Shown here piece after piece: positions 15,613 through 23,252 of a stretch of DNA of 33,148 nt. A program made the position numbers and the translations under genes. The notes beneath the pieces were generated by a model, which did no database searches, had not been told where the DNA came from, and saw only the letters and a list, made by a program, of their open reading frames with translations. This DNA is from Saccharopolyspora spinosa NRRL 18395. Its GTDB lineage: Bacteria; Actinomycetota; Actinomycetes; Mycobacteriales; Pseudonocardiaceae. Where the stretch lies: contig NZ_GL877879.1 in the NCBI RefSeq assembly GCF_000194155.1, forward strand, positions 1-33,148, written 5' to 3'. Every line of letters begins with the position of its first letter. Position 1 is the stretch's first letter.

Positions 15613-16980
15613 ATGAACTGGCGCGGTCTCGTCACGTTTGCGGTGGTGTGCGGCATGCTCCTCGTCGGAGCCCCGGTGGGCGCGTCCCCGCCGGACGACA
15701 TCCGGGAGCGGCTGGAGGCGGTGCCAGGGCTGACCGTCGTCGGCGAGCGGCCCACCGAGCCGGGGTTCCGGCTCTTCGACCTGACGTTCGCGCAGCCCAG
15801 CGACCACCGGCACCCGACAGCCGGGGGCTTCCAGCAGCGCCTGACCCTGCTGCACCGCGATCTCGACCGGCCTACCGTGCTCTACACGACCGGCTACGAG
15901 CTGCCGAGCAAGGTCAGCCGCACCGAGCCGACGCGGCTGGTCGACGGCAACCAGGTCGACCTGGAGCACCGGTTCTTCGTCCCGTCCCGGCCCGATCCGG
16001 CCGACTGGAACGACCTGGACATCTGGCAGGCGGCCACCGACCAGCACCGGGTGATCGCCGCGCTGCAGTCCATCTACCAGCAGAAATGGATCACGACCGG
16101 GGCGAGCAAGGGTGGCATGACGGCCGTCTACCACCGCCGGTTCTATCCCGACGACGTGGCCGGGACCGTCGCCTATGTGGCACCCAACGACGTCGACAAC
16201 GACCGCGATAGCTACGACGAGTTCCTGGCCTCGGTCGGCACCGACCCGGCCTGCCGGGACGCGCTGCTCGCCGTGCAGCGGGAGGCGCTGGTCCGGCGTG
16301 ACGAGATGCTGGCGAAGTTCAACGCCTACGCCGAGGCGGAGGGGCTGACCTTCGACCGGATCATCGGTGACGTCGACCGGGGTCTGGAGATGGTCGTGCT
16401 CGACACGCCGTTCGCGTTCTGGCAGTACCGGGGCCAGCAGGACTGCGCCAAGATCCCGGCGACCACTGCGAGCACCGACGAGATCTACGCGTTCTTCGAC
16501 GAGACCGCGCAGTTCTCCCTCTACACCGACCAGGGCATCGAGCCGTACGCGCCGTACTACTACCAGGCTGGCACCCAGCTCGGCTGGCCCGATGTCTCCG
16601 ACGAACTGCTGGCCGACCTGCTGCACCACCGGCAGCTCAACCAGCCCCGCAATCTGGTGTCTCGCGACATCCCGATGGACTTCAAACCGGGGTCGATGCT
16701 GCAGATCGACGCGTGGGTGCGCGGCCAGGGCGCGGAACTGATGTTCGTCAACGGAGAGCGCGACCCGTGGAGCGCGGAACCCTTCCAACTCGGCAGCGGC
16801 ACCAGCGACTCCTTCAGCTACCTGGTCCCCGGCGCCAACCACGGAGCGAAGATCGAGGGCCTGCCCGACCGGCAGCGAGCGGAAGCGGAAGCGGCGGTCC
16901 GCCGCTGGGCCGACGCCCCGGCCCCCGTCCGCGTCCTGACCCCGCTCGACGCGGAACCCCTGACCCGCCACCCGATCTGA
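15613..16980 (+). CDS. Secreted S37 (PS-10) family serine aminopeptidase
   Basis: 455 residues. N-terminal signal peptide (MNWRG, hydrophobic 6-20, cleavage near GAS at 23-25). Alpha/beta-hydrolase fold with nucleophile Ser155 in TTGASKGGMT followed by VYHRRFYPDDVAGTVAYVAP, the hallmark of the S37 family of prolyl tri/tetrapeptidyl aminopeptidases. Late NGERDPW and GANHGAKI carry the probable Asp and His. It would remove short N-terminal peptides from proteins outside the cell. ATG 15613 follows caggaggcgg. It ends at 16980, just before a 20-bp terminator hairpin shared with the convergent acyltransferase gene. Confidence 0.9.
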   Translation: MNWRGLVTFAVVCGMLLVGAPVGASPPDDIRERLEAVPGLTVVGERPTEPGFRLFDLTFAQPSDHRHPTAGGFQQRLTLLHRDLDRPTVLYTTGYELPSKVSRTEPTRLVDGNQVDLEHRFFVPSRPDPADWNDLDIWQAATDQHRVIAALQSIYQQKWITTGASKGGMTAVYHRRFYPDDVAGTVAYVAPNDVDNDRDSYDEFLASVGTDPACRDALLAVQREALVRRDEMLAKFNAYAEAEGLTFDRIIGDVDRGLEMVVLDTPFAFWQYRGQQDCAKIPATTASTDEIYAFFDETAQFSLYTDQGIEPYAPYYYQAGTQLGWPDVSDELLADLLHHRQLNQPRNLVSRDIPMDFKPGSMLQIDAWVRGQGAELMFVNGERDPWSAEPFQLGSGTSDSFSYLVPGANHGAKIEGLPDRQRAEAEAAVRRWADAPAPVRVLTPLDAEPLTRHPI

Positions 16981-16993
16981 CGAATTTTTCGAG

Positions 16994-17040
16994 GTGAGGG
17001 GCACCCTTGAGCGGTTGAATCGCTCAAGGGTGCCCCTCAC
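16994..17040. terminator. 20-bp perfect hairpin, bidirectional
   Basis: Arms 16994-17013 and 17021-17040 are perfect reverse complements with a 7-nt loop; a T-run (16985-16989) lies on the acyltransferase exit side. It separates the convergent peptidase and acyltransferase genes. The acyltransferase stop codon (17037-17039) is inside the right arm. Confidence 0.9.
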
Positions 17041-18170
17041 ACCTCGCTGGATCGGGTGCGGCGGCGGGTGGCGAGGCCGTCGTAGGCGCGCATCAGGAAC
17101 TTGTGCGTTGGGCGCTCGACGGCGTGGGTCAGGGTCCAGCCCAGCGCCGTACCGGTAACCAGCATCGCGGCCGTCTGCAGGAGGGGGTCGACGCCGATCT
17201 CGTCGAGCTTCTTCATGACGATGTAGCCGATCGTCTGGTGCACCAGGAACACGCCGTAGGAGATCCCGGCGAACCACCGGATCCGCCCGGCCAGCCACTC
17301 CGGGAAGATCCGGTTCCAGTCCGGCCCGAATGCCGTCAGCGCGACCACGACCATGCCGATGCACACCGCGACCGTTGAGCCCCAGTCGGCGATCAGGCCT
17401 TCCGGCGTTTCGGTGTAGTTGTGCAGCGCCTGGCCGAGCATGCAGGCCGCCAGCATCGCCGCGAAGTGCAGGAGGCCGATGCGCCGGGTCGACCACAGCC
17501 AGATCGCCACCCCGGCGACGAACAGGTGCCAGCGGTGCACGCCGATGCCGTCGACGATCGTGCGGTAGAGCTCCGACTTGTCGGCCACCCGCACTGGCCA
17601 CTGCGCGATCGGTACCAGCACCGCCGCCCACAGCACCAAGATGATTCGCCGCCCGTGGCCCCACCTGGTGCGGAACAGCAACGCGGCCGCGGTGAAGCCC
17701 ATCAGCTGCAGCGGCACCGTCCAATGTGAACCGTCGATGAACCAGTAGTCCGCTGGCTTCCAGTTCCACAGCATCAGCAGGTTCCACCACAGGTCGTTGA
17801 GGCTCGGGTAGAACCAGGCTTCGACCGCCACCCAGCGCATCACCGCAAAGATCACCACGACCGCGCCGACGAACGGCGGGAACAGCCTGGCCATGCGTCC
17901 CCACCAATAGCGCAGCGCGGTGCCGCGGCCGATGGTGACGCAGGCGAAGTACGCCGAGATCACCAGCAGCAGGCTGGCGCCGACCTGGTAGGGAAAGACG
18001 ACGTTGCGCGGCGTCATCTCGGGGTGCAGATAGGTGCTGAGGAAGGTGGAGTGGTAGCACATCACGAGCAGGACGCAACTGGTTCGCACGACGTCCCAGC
18101 TGATCTTGCGTTTGCTCCGGCCCGAGGCTTGGGTTTTACGCGTTGCGGTCATCTCGGGCACACCCGCCAC
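17037..18170 (-). CDS. Acyltransferase 3 family membrane protein
   Basis: 377 residues with ~10 helices, Acyl_transf_3 (OafA/NodX-like). The N-terminal part has WDVVRTSCVLLVMCYHSTF with the family's conserved His, and a R-x10-R-like feature in YWWGRMARLFPP. The last helix is followed by a basic tail (TRRRTRSS). These enzymes O-acylate surface polysaccharides or secondary metabolites. Start is uncertain: GTG 18170 (annotated), GTG 18161 or ATG 18152; none has a strong ribosome site. Single gene, ending inside the shared terminator. Confidence 0.85.
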   Translation of the reverse strand: MAGVPEMTATRKTQASGRSKRKISWDVVRTSCVLLVMCYHSTFLSTYLHPEMTPRNVVFPYQVGASLLLVISAYFACVTIGRGTALRYWWGRMARLFPPFVGAVVVIFAVMRWVAVEAWFYPSLNDLWWNLLMLWNWKPADYWFIDGSHWTVPLQLMGFTAAALLFRTRWGHGRRIILVLWAAVLVPIAQWPVRVADKSELYRTIVDGIGVHRWHLFVAGVAIWLWSTRRIGLLHFAAMLAACMLGQALHNYTETPEGLIADWGSTVAVCIGMVVVALTAFGPDWNRIFPEWLAGRIRWFAGISYGVFLVHQTIGYIVMKKLDEIGVDPLLQTAAMLVTGTALGWTLTHAVERPTHKFLMRAYDGLATRRRTRSSEV

Positions 18171-18312
18171 CGTACCAGCCTATTTGTCGGATTATTTCCC
18201 CATTACAGCCGGTTTGATCAGTGCAAACAGCGTATTTCGTTGGCCTGTTCGGCCAATGTCGGGTTGCTCACGGTCTCCGCGCCACGGCGGCGTAACCGAG
18301 CGAGGTGGGAGG

Positions 18313-19129
18313 CTAAAGGTCCAGGTCGCCGTGCTCAGGCCGCCACTACGCGATCGGCACGACCCCCGGTTCGAAAAGGTGGAGGCCGTCCAGTAGGGAC
18401 TCCAGATCGGCCCGGCTGTGCAGCGTCCCGGGGTGCTGGCTGCCGGCAGCAGGTCGGTCACCGCGCGCATGGTCTCCGATGCGTGGTCGGCGGTCAGGTG
18501 GGTGAGCGCCGGGGGCGAGCCGGGGGCGACGGCGGCGAGGTACTCGTGGCTCGGGCCGGCCGGGTCGTCGTGATCGGGAATGTGGTGCAGCACCGCGAAC
18601 ATCAGCACCGCCAACGGCTGCTCGAAGTCGAGCAGCCGCCGAACCCGTTCCGTAACCAGCACCTCGTCGATGTCGTGCAGGTCGGCCTGCGCAATGGCAG
18701 CGTTCGGAGTGCGGTTGAGGAGCGGTTCGCCGTGCGTCACGACGACCGGGTCGCTGTCGACGTAGACCACGCGCGCGCGGGACGAGCGTCCACAATCCTG
18801 CTGGCGATGGTTGAGTTGCAACGTAGACCACGCGCGCGCGGGACGAGCTGCTGGGCGACCTCGTGCGGGGTGCCGATCGCCGGGAGGCCGCAGCCGACGT
18901 CGAGGAGCTGCCGCACGCCCGTGGCCAGGCAAATCCGGATCACCCGGTGCAGGCAGGCGCGGTTGGCCAGCGCGTTCAGCCGCACGTCCGGGGCCACCGA
19001 CAGGAGCCGCCGGGCCAGTTCGCGGTCTGAAGCGAAGTTGCAGCTACCGCCCAGGAAGTAGTCGTAGACCCTGGCGCCGCTCGGGCGGTCCGGGGCGAGG
19101 TCCTGCGGGAGCTGGGCGTGGTCCGGCAT
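18313..19129 (-). pseudogene. SAM-dependent methyltransferase (SAFB/DUF574-like), multiply broken
   Basis: ATG 19129 (ggagg upstream) opens a protein of the actinobacterial DUF574 methyltransferase family: GARVYDYFLGGSCNFASDRE, then LLDVGCGLPAIGTPHEVAQQ with the SAM-binding glycines. The frame then breaks at a 61-nt insertion plus a short CG-run change (18760-18848). A second frame continues RVVYVDSDPVVV, RRLLDFEQPLAVLMFAVLHH. A third shift near 18430 (ccccggg run) leads into RADLESLLDGLHLFEPGVVP, then a stop where a Trp-containing tail (WRPEHGDL) still follows to 18313. Adding the lesions back gives 253 codons, about family size. With this many hits it is unlikely to be functional. Confidence 0.85.
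18760..18848. repeat. 28-bp direct repeat with 33-nt filler in the methyltransferase gene
   Basis: The 28-nt unit starting acgtagaccacgcgcgcgcg is at 18760-18787 and again at 18821-18848. The 33 nt between have no counterpart in the family. Offset 61 nt, so the frame shifts. Confidence 0.9.
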
Positions 19130-19300
19130 GGTGCCTCCGGGTAACCGTGCAGGAAGCGCAGAGTAGTCGCCCGAACGCCGGTCGAACAGGATGAAACGTG
19201 ATTGAGAACACTCCGGACGTGTCATTGACCCATTGACCTTTAGCGCGCTTGAGGTTCGAGACTTTCGGCGAACGCAAGATCAGTGAAGGGGAAGAGACCG

Positions 19301-20021
19301 ATGGCGCAGTACGTGTTGCCGGAGTTGGACTACGACTACGCGGCGTTGGAGCCGGCGATCGCCGGTGAGATCAACGAGTTGCACCACAGCAAGCACCACG
19401 CGGCGTACGTCAAGGGCGCCAACGACACGGTGGAAAAGATCGCCGAGGCGCGGGAGAAGGGCGACTTCTCCTCCATCGTTGGGTTGGAGACCACGCTGGC
19501 GTTCAACCTGGCGGGGCACTCGCTGCACCTGGTGTGGTGGAAGATCCTCTCGCCCAACGGCGGGGACAAGCCGACCGGCGAGCTGGCGGCGGCCATCGAC
19601 GAGGACTTCGGTTCCTTCGACAAGTTCCGCGCTCAGATGGAGGCGGTGTCGACCACGATCCAGGGGAAAGGAGCTGGCGGCGGCCATCGACGAGGACTTC
19701 GGTTCCTTCGACAAGTTCCGCGCTCAGATGGAGGCGGTGTCGACCACGATCCAGGGCAACGGCTGGGGCGTGCTGGCCTGGGACCCGGTGGGTCAGCGGT
19801 TGATCACGCAGCAGCTGCGGGACCACCACGCGAACCTGTCGATCGCCACGACCCCGCTGCTGGCGTTCGACATCTGGGAGCACGCGTACTACCTGCAGTA
19901 CCGCAACGTGAAGGCCGACTACGTCAAGCATCTGTGGAACGTGGTCAACTGGGACGAGGTCGCCGCGCGCTTCGCCGACGCCCGCGCCGGATACAACGGC
20001 CTCCGTCTCGCCAACGCCTGA
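19301..20021 (+). pseudogene. sodA: Fe/Mn superoxide dismutase, disrupted by a 91-nt insertion
   Basis: ATG 19301 opens an Fe/Mn superoxide dismutase: [33 protein letters not shown] (metal His), [10 protein letters not shown] (second His). After STTIQG the frame is lost. The rest is in the next frame: [15 protein letters not shown], then [19 protein letters not shown] with the last Asp and His ligands. At the break 19580-19665 is repeated at 19671-19756 with 5 nt (gaaag) between, a 91-nt insertion. Removing 91 nt leaves 630 nt and an intact 209-residue enzyme with all four ligands. As written, the product ends before half of the metal site. Genuine loss would be notable in an aerobe unless another SOD exists. 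Confidence 0.9.
19580..19756. repeat. 86-bp direct repeat with 5-nt filler in sodA
   Basis: Copies at 19580-19665 and 19671-19756 are identical. Five bases (gaaag) separate them. The total offset of 91 is not a multiple of three. Confidence 0.95.
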
Positions 20022-20055
20022 CGGAAGGCATTACTGCGAGGCAGTTTCGCCGGTT

Positions 20056-20111
20056 CCGGGGCCGTGGGTCTTTTGAACAGTCGTAGCAGCCCAAGAGACT
20101 CACGGCCCCGG
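20056..20111 (+). terminator. sodA terminator hairpin
   Basis: 19-bp stem with two G-U pairs (20056-20074 with 20093-20111), anchored by CCGGGGCCGTG / CACGGCCCCGG, 35 nt after the sodA stop. No T-tract follows. Confidence 0.75.
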
Positions 20112-20571
20112 TCGTGCATTAGGGCCCGCCTAGCGGCCGATTCTGGAAATGTTGTCCAGCTGTGAATTACACAAAGGCCGGAACCGTTACGATCATGGGT
20201 CAATGACGCGTCCGTCGGATCCGCGCCGCACCGACCGGCCACTTAGGACCTCTCGGGTGTCAACCCACGTCCCCGTCCAACATCGAGGCTGGCGGGCGCC
20301 GCTGCTCGCGTCCCTGGTCGCTGTGGGAGCCCGGACGCACGTATGACCTGTCGCGTCCGGGCTGTCCTCGCGAGAAGACCGTTGAGAACCTGCGGCGGTG
20401 CCGGTTGTGCGGGTGGGCTAAGGCGGCAGCCCCGTTCCGTGCGGCTTTCAGCGTCGCGGCTGCGGATCGGCCAAGGATGAATGGGCTCAGTGCAACTCGC
20501 ACCACACCGTCTGCGGACAGTTTTCAACTGAAACTGGGGACGAACCTGACGGGGGCGTTTCGCGCGGCCGG
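20112..20571. other. Intergenic region with inverted and dispersed repeats
   Basis: No gene recognised. It holds an 11-bp perfect inverted repeat (20328-20338 with 20353-20363), copy two of dispersed repeat B (20378-20405), and CAGTTT-7 nt-AAACTG (20518-20536), which resembles the palindrome at 28004. Confidence 0.55.
20378..20405. repeat. Dispersed repeat B, copy 2
   Basis: Matches 9303-9330 with one mismatch over 28 nt; weaker shared blocks lie to the left in both copies. Confidence 0.7.
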
Positions 20572-21270
20572 TCAGTGCGTCCAGCGGTAGCGGCGTTCCG
20601 GACGGCCGGTGTTGCCGTAGCGGAGGCGGACCTCGGCGCGGCCCGAGGTCACGAAGTGCTCCAGGTACTTGCGCGCGCTGACGCGCGAAACCCCGGCGGC
20701 GTCGGCGCATTCCGTCGCCGACACGTCCTCGCCCGCCGCGGTCGTCTCGCGCAGGATGCGTTCGACGATCTCCGCCGTCTCGGTGGCCAGCCCCTTCGGC
20801 GGCGGTGCCGTGGAGCGGCTGCGGGTGCCGAAGAGCTGGTCGACGTCCTGCTGCGCGGCCGGGGAATCGCCTGGCAACTCGCTGAGCTTCTGGTGCAGCG
20901 AACGGAAGTTCTCCAGCTGGTCGCGCAGCGCGTCGTAGCTGAACGGCTTGATCAGGTAGTGCAGCGCGCCGCCGCGGATCGCGCCGCGCACGGTGTCCAG
21001 GTCGCGGGCCGCGGTGATCATGATGACGTCGGGGTCGGCGGAGGGCCGCTCGGTGCTCGCGCGCAGTTGCCGCAGCACCGATAGGCCGTCCATGTCGGGC
21101 AGGTAGATGTCCAGCAGCACGAGTTCCGGGCGAAGCTCGTCGACGGCGCGGATCGCGTCGGCTCCGGTGTGGGCCACCCCGACGACCTCGAACCCTTCGA
21201 CCCGAGCTACGTATCCACTGTGGACCTTGGCGACCATGAAGTCGTCGTCCACCACCAACACCTTGATCAC
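20572..21270 (-). CDS. CitB/DcuR-type response regulator
   Basis: 232 residues. Receiver domain 1-120: acidic pocket VDDD (8-10), phospho-acceptor Asp54 in LLDIYLPDMDG, switch Thr86 in IMITAARD and Lys108 in YLIKPFSYDAL. The RGGALHYLIKPF stretch and the C-terminal winged helix (ECADAAGVSRVSARKYLEHF) are typical of the CitB/DctR/DcuR group that pairs with CitA/DcuS sensors of citrate and C4-dicarboxylates. GTG 21270 overlaps the kinase stop by 4 nt (GTGA), so it was the second gene of a coupled kinase-regulator operon. The kinase is now split by an IS upstream, so expression may depend on IS read-through. No target transporter is in the window. Confidence 0.9.
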   Translation of the reverse strand: MIKVLVVDDDFMVAKVHSGYVARVEGFEVVGVAHTGADAIRAVDELRPELVLLDIYLPDMDGLSVLRQLRASTERPSADPDVIMITAARDLDTVRGAIRGGALHYLIKPFSYDALRDQLENFRSLHQKLSELPGDSPAAQQDVDQLFGTRSRSTAPPPKGLATETAEIVERILRETTAAGEDVSATECADAAGVSRVSARKYLEHFVTSGRAEVRLRYGNTGRPERRYRWTH

Positions 21271-21377
21271 GCTCTCGGCCCTTCCAGCGGCAATCGCGCG
21301 GTGAAGACCGCGCCGTGCGCGTTGTGCACCTCCACTGAACCGCCGCGACGATGACAGATCTGCCTGTTCAGCGCTAG
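21267..21377 (-). pseudogene. Sensor kinase, C-terminal remnant after the IS
   Basis: The minus strand reads LALNRQICHRRGGSVEVHNA, then HGAVFTARLPL and a stop at 21267-21269, the end of an HATPase_c domain. It joins in frame to the fragment at 23253-24723 when the IS and one CTAG copy are removed. Its stop overlaps the regulator's GTG. Confidence 0.9.
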
Positions 21378-23252
21378 CCGGAGTTTCCCCGCTAGTCCGT
21401 TCTTGAGTGGTGTTTGTGCTGGCCAGGATGGGTTTTCGGGTGAGGTGGACGTATTACCTAATCCGGCTGGTGGCCTGGTCAGCGGGTGGGCGCGTAGCGG
21501 TGGATGTCGAACAGTTCGGCGAGTTGTTTCTGGGTAGGGGTTGTCTCGGTGAGCATGCGCTGTGCGCGGGGGCGGCCTTTGCCGCCGTCGTGGTAGAGCA
21601 GGACGGTTTCCTGGATGCCGCCGAGTTCGTCGAGCAGTTCCCGCACGGACAGGTGCAGGCCCGCGTGTTCTGCTTGGCGACGCATCAGATGCGCGACAGC
21701 GAGGGCCAGCACACAGTAGAAGACATGTACCCGGATCTTGGAGTCGGTCCAGTGGTGCATCGGGGAAAACGACACCACGTGCGGGTCTTTCATCTGCCGG
21801 AACCCCGACTCGACCTCAGATTGCGACCGGTAGGCGGCGACCACCTCTGCGACGGTCCACTCAGTACGGTTGGTGAACAGGACCCGCTTGCCGAAGAACC
21901 GGTTCTCCAGACGTTTGCGGGCTTTCTGGTCGGTGCGCCACGCCAAGCGGAACTCGGCCGGGGTGTGGCCGGTCAGGGAGATGGTGAGGACCTCGCCGAC
22001 CCAGCGAGGCCGGCAGATCGCGGCGATCTCGTCTTCCACGGCCGTGCGGTCCCGGCGGGTCCTGCCGCGTGCAAGCCTCGCTTGCAACTCAGCCAGGCGG
22101 CGGCGGGCCTTGGCGAGAGTCTGGTCGAACCCGCGGGACTGCTTGGCGTGCAGGGTCGGTGAGTACGTCACCACGGCACGCCGGGTCACGCCCAGTGCGG
22201 TGACTTCGGTGTCCACACACCGCACACCGGGATACCGGTCCTCGTCGACCGGGGTGTAGCGGGTCTTGGGGATCGCGAGCAGTCCCGGATGGTCGCTGGG
22301 CGGCAGCGACCCGACGAACCCGATCCCGGCGTCCTCGACCAGCGCGTGGTTGGCCGCTGAATTCTGCCCGGCGTCGTAGACCACGGTCAGCGACTCGACC
22401 TGTGCGGTCAGGTCCTGGTAGCGGGCCACCAGTTCGTCGATGACGGTGCTGAACTGGGTGACATCCGGGCGGTCCCCGCCGTAGGCGTGGGACACCACCG
22501 GGATCCCGGCGTCGCGGGTCACCACCAGGCCCAGCCCGACCAGGCGCAGGTCAGTGCGTTTCTGCTTGGCCTTGCCGCGCTGCGCGATCGGCGCCCGGTC
22601 GTTGCCGGTGTCGATGAACGTGGCGAAGTTGGTCATGTCCAGCACCAGACCGGACACATCCAGCTCGAACTCGGTGACCATCCGCCGCCCGAGTTCGGTC
22701 TCGATCCGGCGCAGGTCGTCCTCGCCAAGTCTGTCCATGGCCTTCCAGAACCGGCGATGGTCCAGCGCCGCGTGCGGGATCTTCACCCAGCGTGAACCGG
22801 CCGTAGTGGCCCACCAGTCAGCGAACGCGGCCTTGGAACACGGAGCCATGATCCGGTTCGCCGTGGCCAACGCCAGATAGGTCCCGACCGTGGCGGTGGC
22901 GTCCGAGCGGCGCGACACGACCTCATCAACCACCCCGGCCACATCCAGGCGCTCCAGCATCGACCAGACCCCGGCAAGGTCCCCGAACCGTTTGTGCTGG
23001 GTCCGGACCGGTTCACCCGCCGATGCCCCGGTCAGTTTGGCCATCACTTCCTCGGCGCTGCCCAGGTACTGCTGGGACACGATCCGTGGTTTGCCGTCCA
23101 CCCTGGCGGACTCCACCAGGTAGTAGTAGGTCTTCCCACCCTGGCGTTTCCCCACGATCGAAGGCATATCTAGGTAATACATCAACCCGGTATGAAACCC
23201 AAGCACCACAACGCAAGACACGCCGATGAATCACGTAGCGGGGAAACTCAGG
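21378..23252 (-). mobile_element. Complete IS1634/IS4-type insertion sequence, 1875 bp
   Basis: Terminal inverted repeats at 21378-21394 and 23236-23252 match 16 of 17 (ccggagtttccccgcta against cctgagtttccccgcta). A 4-bp direct repeat CTAG flanks both ends (21374-21377 and 23253-23256). One transposase fills the element. Inside both ends the string tattaccta recurs. The element lies in the sensor kinase gene, transposase in the same direction. Confidence 0.93.
21479..23182 (-). CDS. IS1634-family DDE transposase
   Basis: About 567 residues from ATG 23182 (MYYLDMPSIVGKRQ); ATG 23167 and an in-frame ATG at 23221 are alternatives. Features of the family: KTYYYLVESARVDGKPRIVS at the start, a first catalytic Asp region in GLVLDMTNFATFIDTGNDRA, a second in VYDAGQNSAANHALVEDAGI, and the late Glu region YRSQSEVESGFRQMKDPHVV with HVFYCVLALAVAHLMRR. 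The frame is complete, so the element is potentially active. Confidence 0.92.
   Translation of the reverse strand: MYYLDMPSIVGKRQGGKTYYYLVESARVDGKPRIVSQQYLGSAEEVMAKLTGASAGEPVRTQHKRFGDLAGVWSMLERLDVAGVVDEVVSRRSDATATVGTYLALATANRIMAPCSKAAFADWWATTAGSRWVKIPHAALDHRRFWKAMDRLGEDDLRRIETELGRRMVTEFELDVSGLVLDMTNFATFIDTGNDRAPIAQRGKAKQKRTDLRLVGLGLVVTRDAGIPVVSHAYGGDRPDVTQFSTVIDELVARYQDLTAQVESLTVVYDAGQNSAANHALVEDAGIGFVGSLPPSDHPGLLAIPKTRYTPVDEDRYPGVRCVDTEVTALGVTRRAVVTYSPTLHAKQSRGFDQTLAKARRRLAELQARLARGRTRRDRTAVEDEIAAICRPRWVGEVLTISLTGHTPAEFRLAWRTDQKARKRLENRFFGKRVLFTNRTEWTVAEVVAAYRSQSEVESGFRQMKDPHVVSFSPMHHWTDSKIRVHVFYCVLALAVAHLMRRQAEHAGLHLSVRELLDELGGIQETVLLYHDGGKGRPRAQRMLTETTPTQKQLAELFDIHRYAPTR

Noticed and set aside
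15598..18078. 826-residue minus-strand open frame spanning peptidase and acyltransferase
   Set aside because: Crosses the strong terminator hairpin and is out of frame with the acyltransferase.
19283..20021. Programmed frameshifting as the explanation for the sodA break
   Set aside because: The shift comes from a long exact duplication, not from a slippery heptamer with a downstream structure.
21378..23252. IS carrying passenger genes
   Set aside because: The transposase fills the element; other frames inside are antisense shadows.
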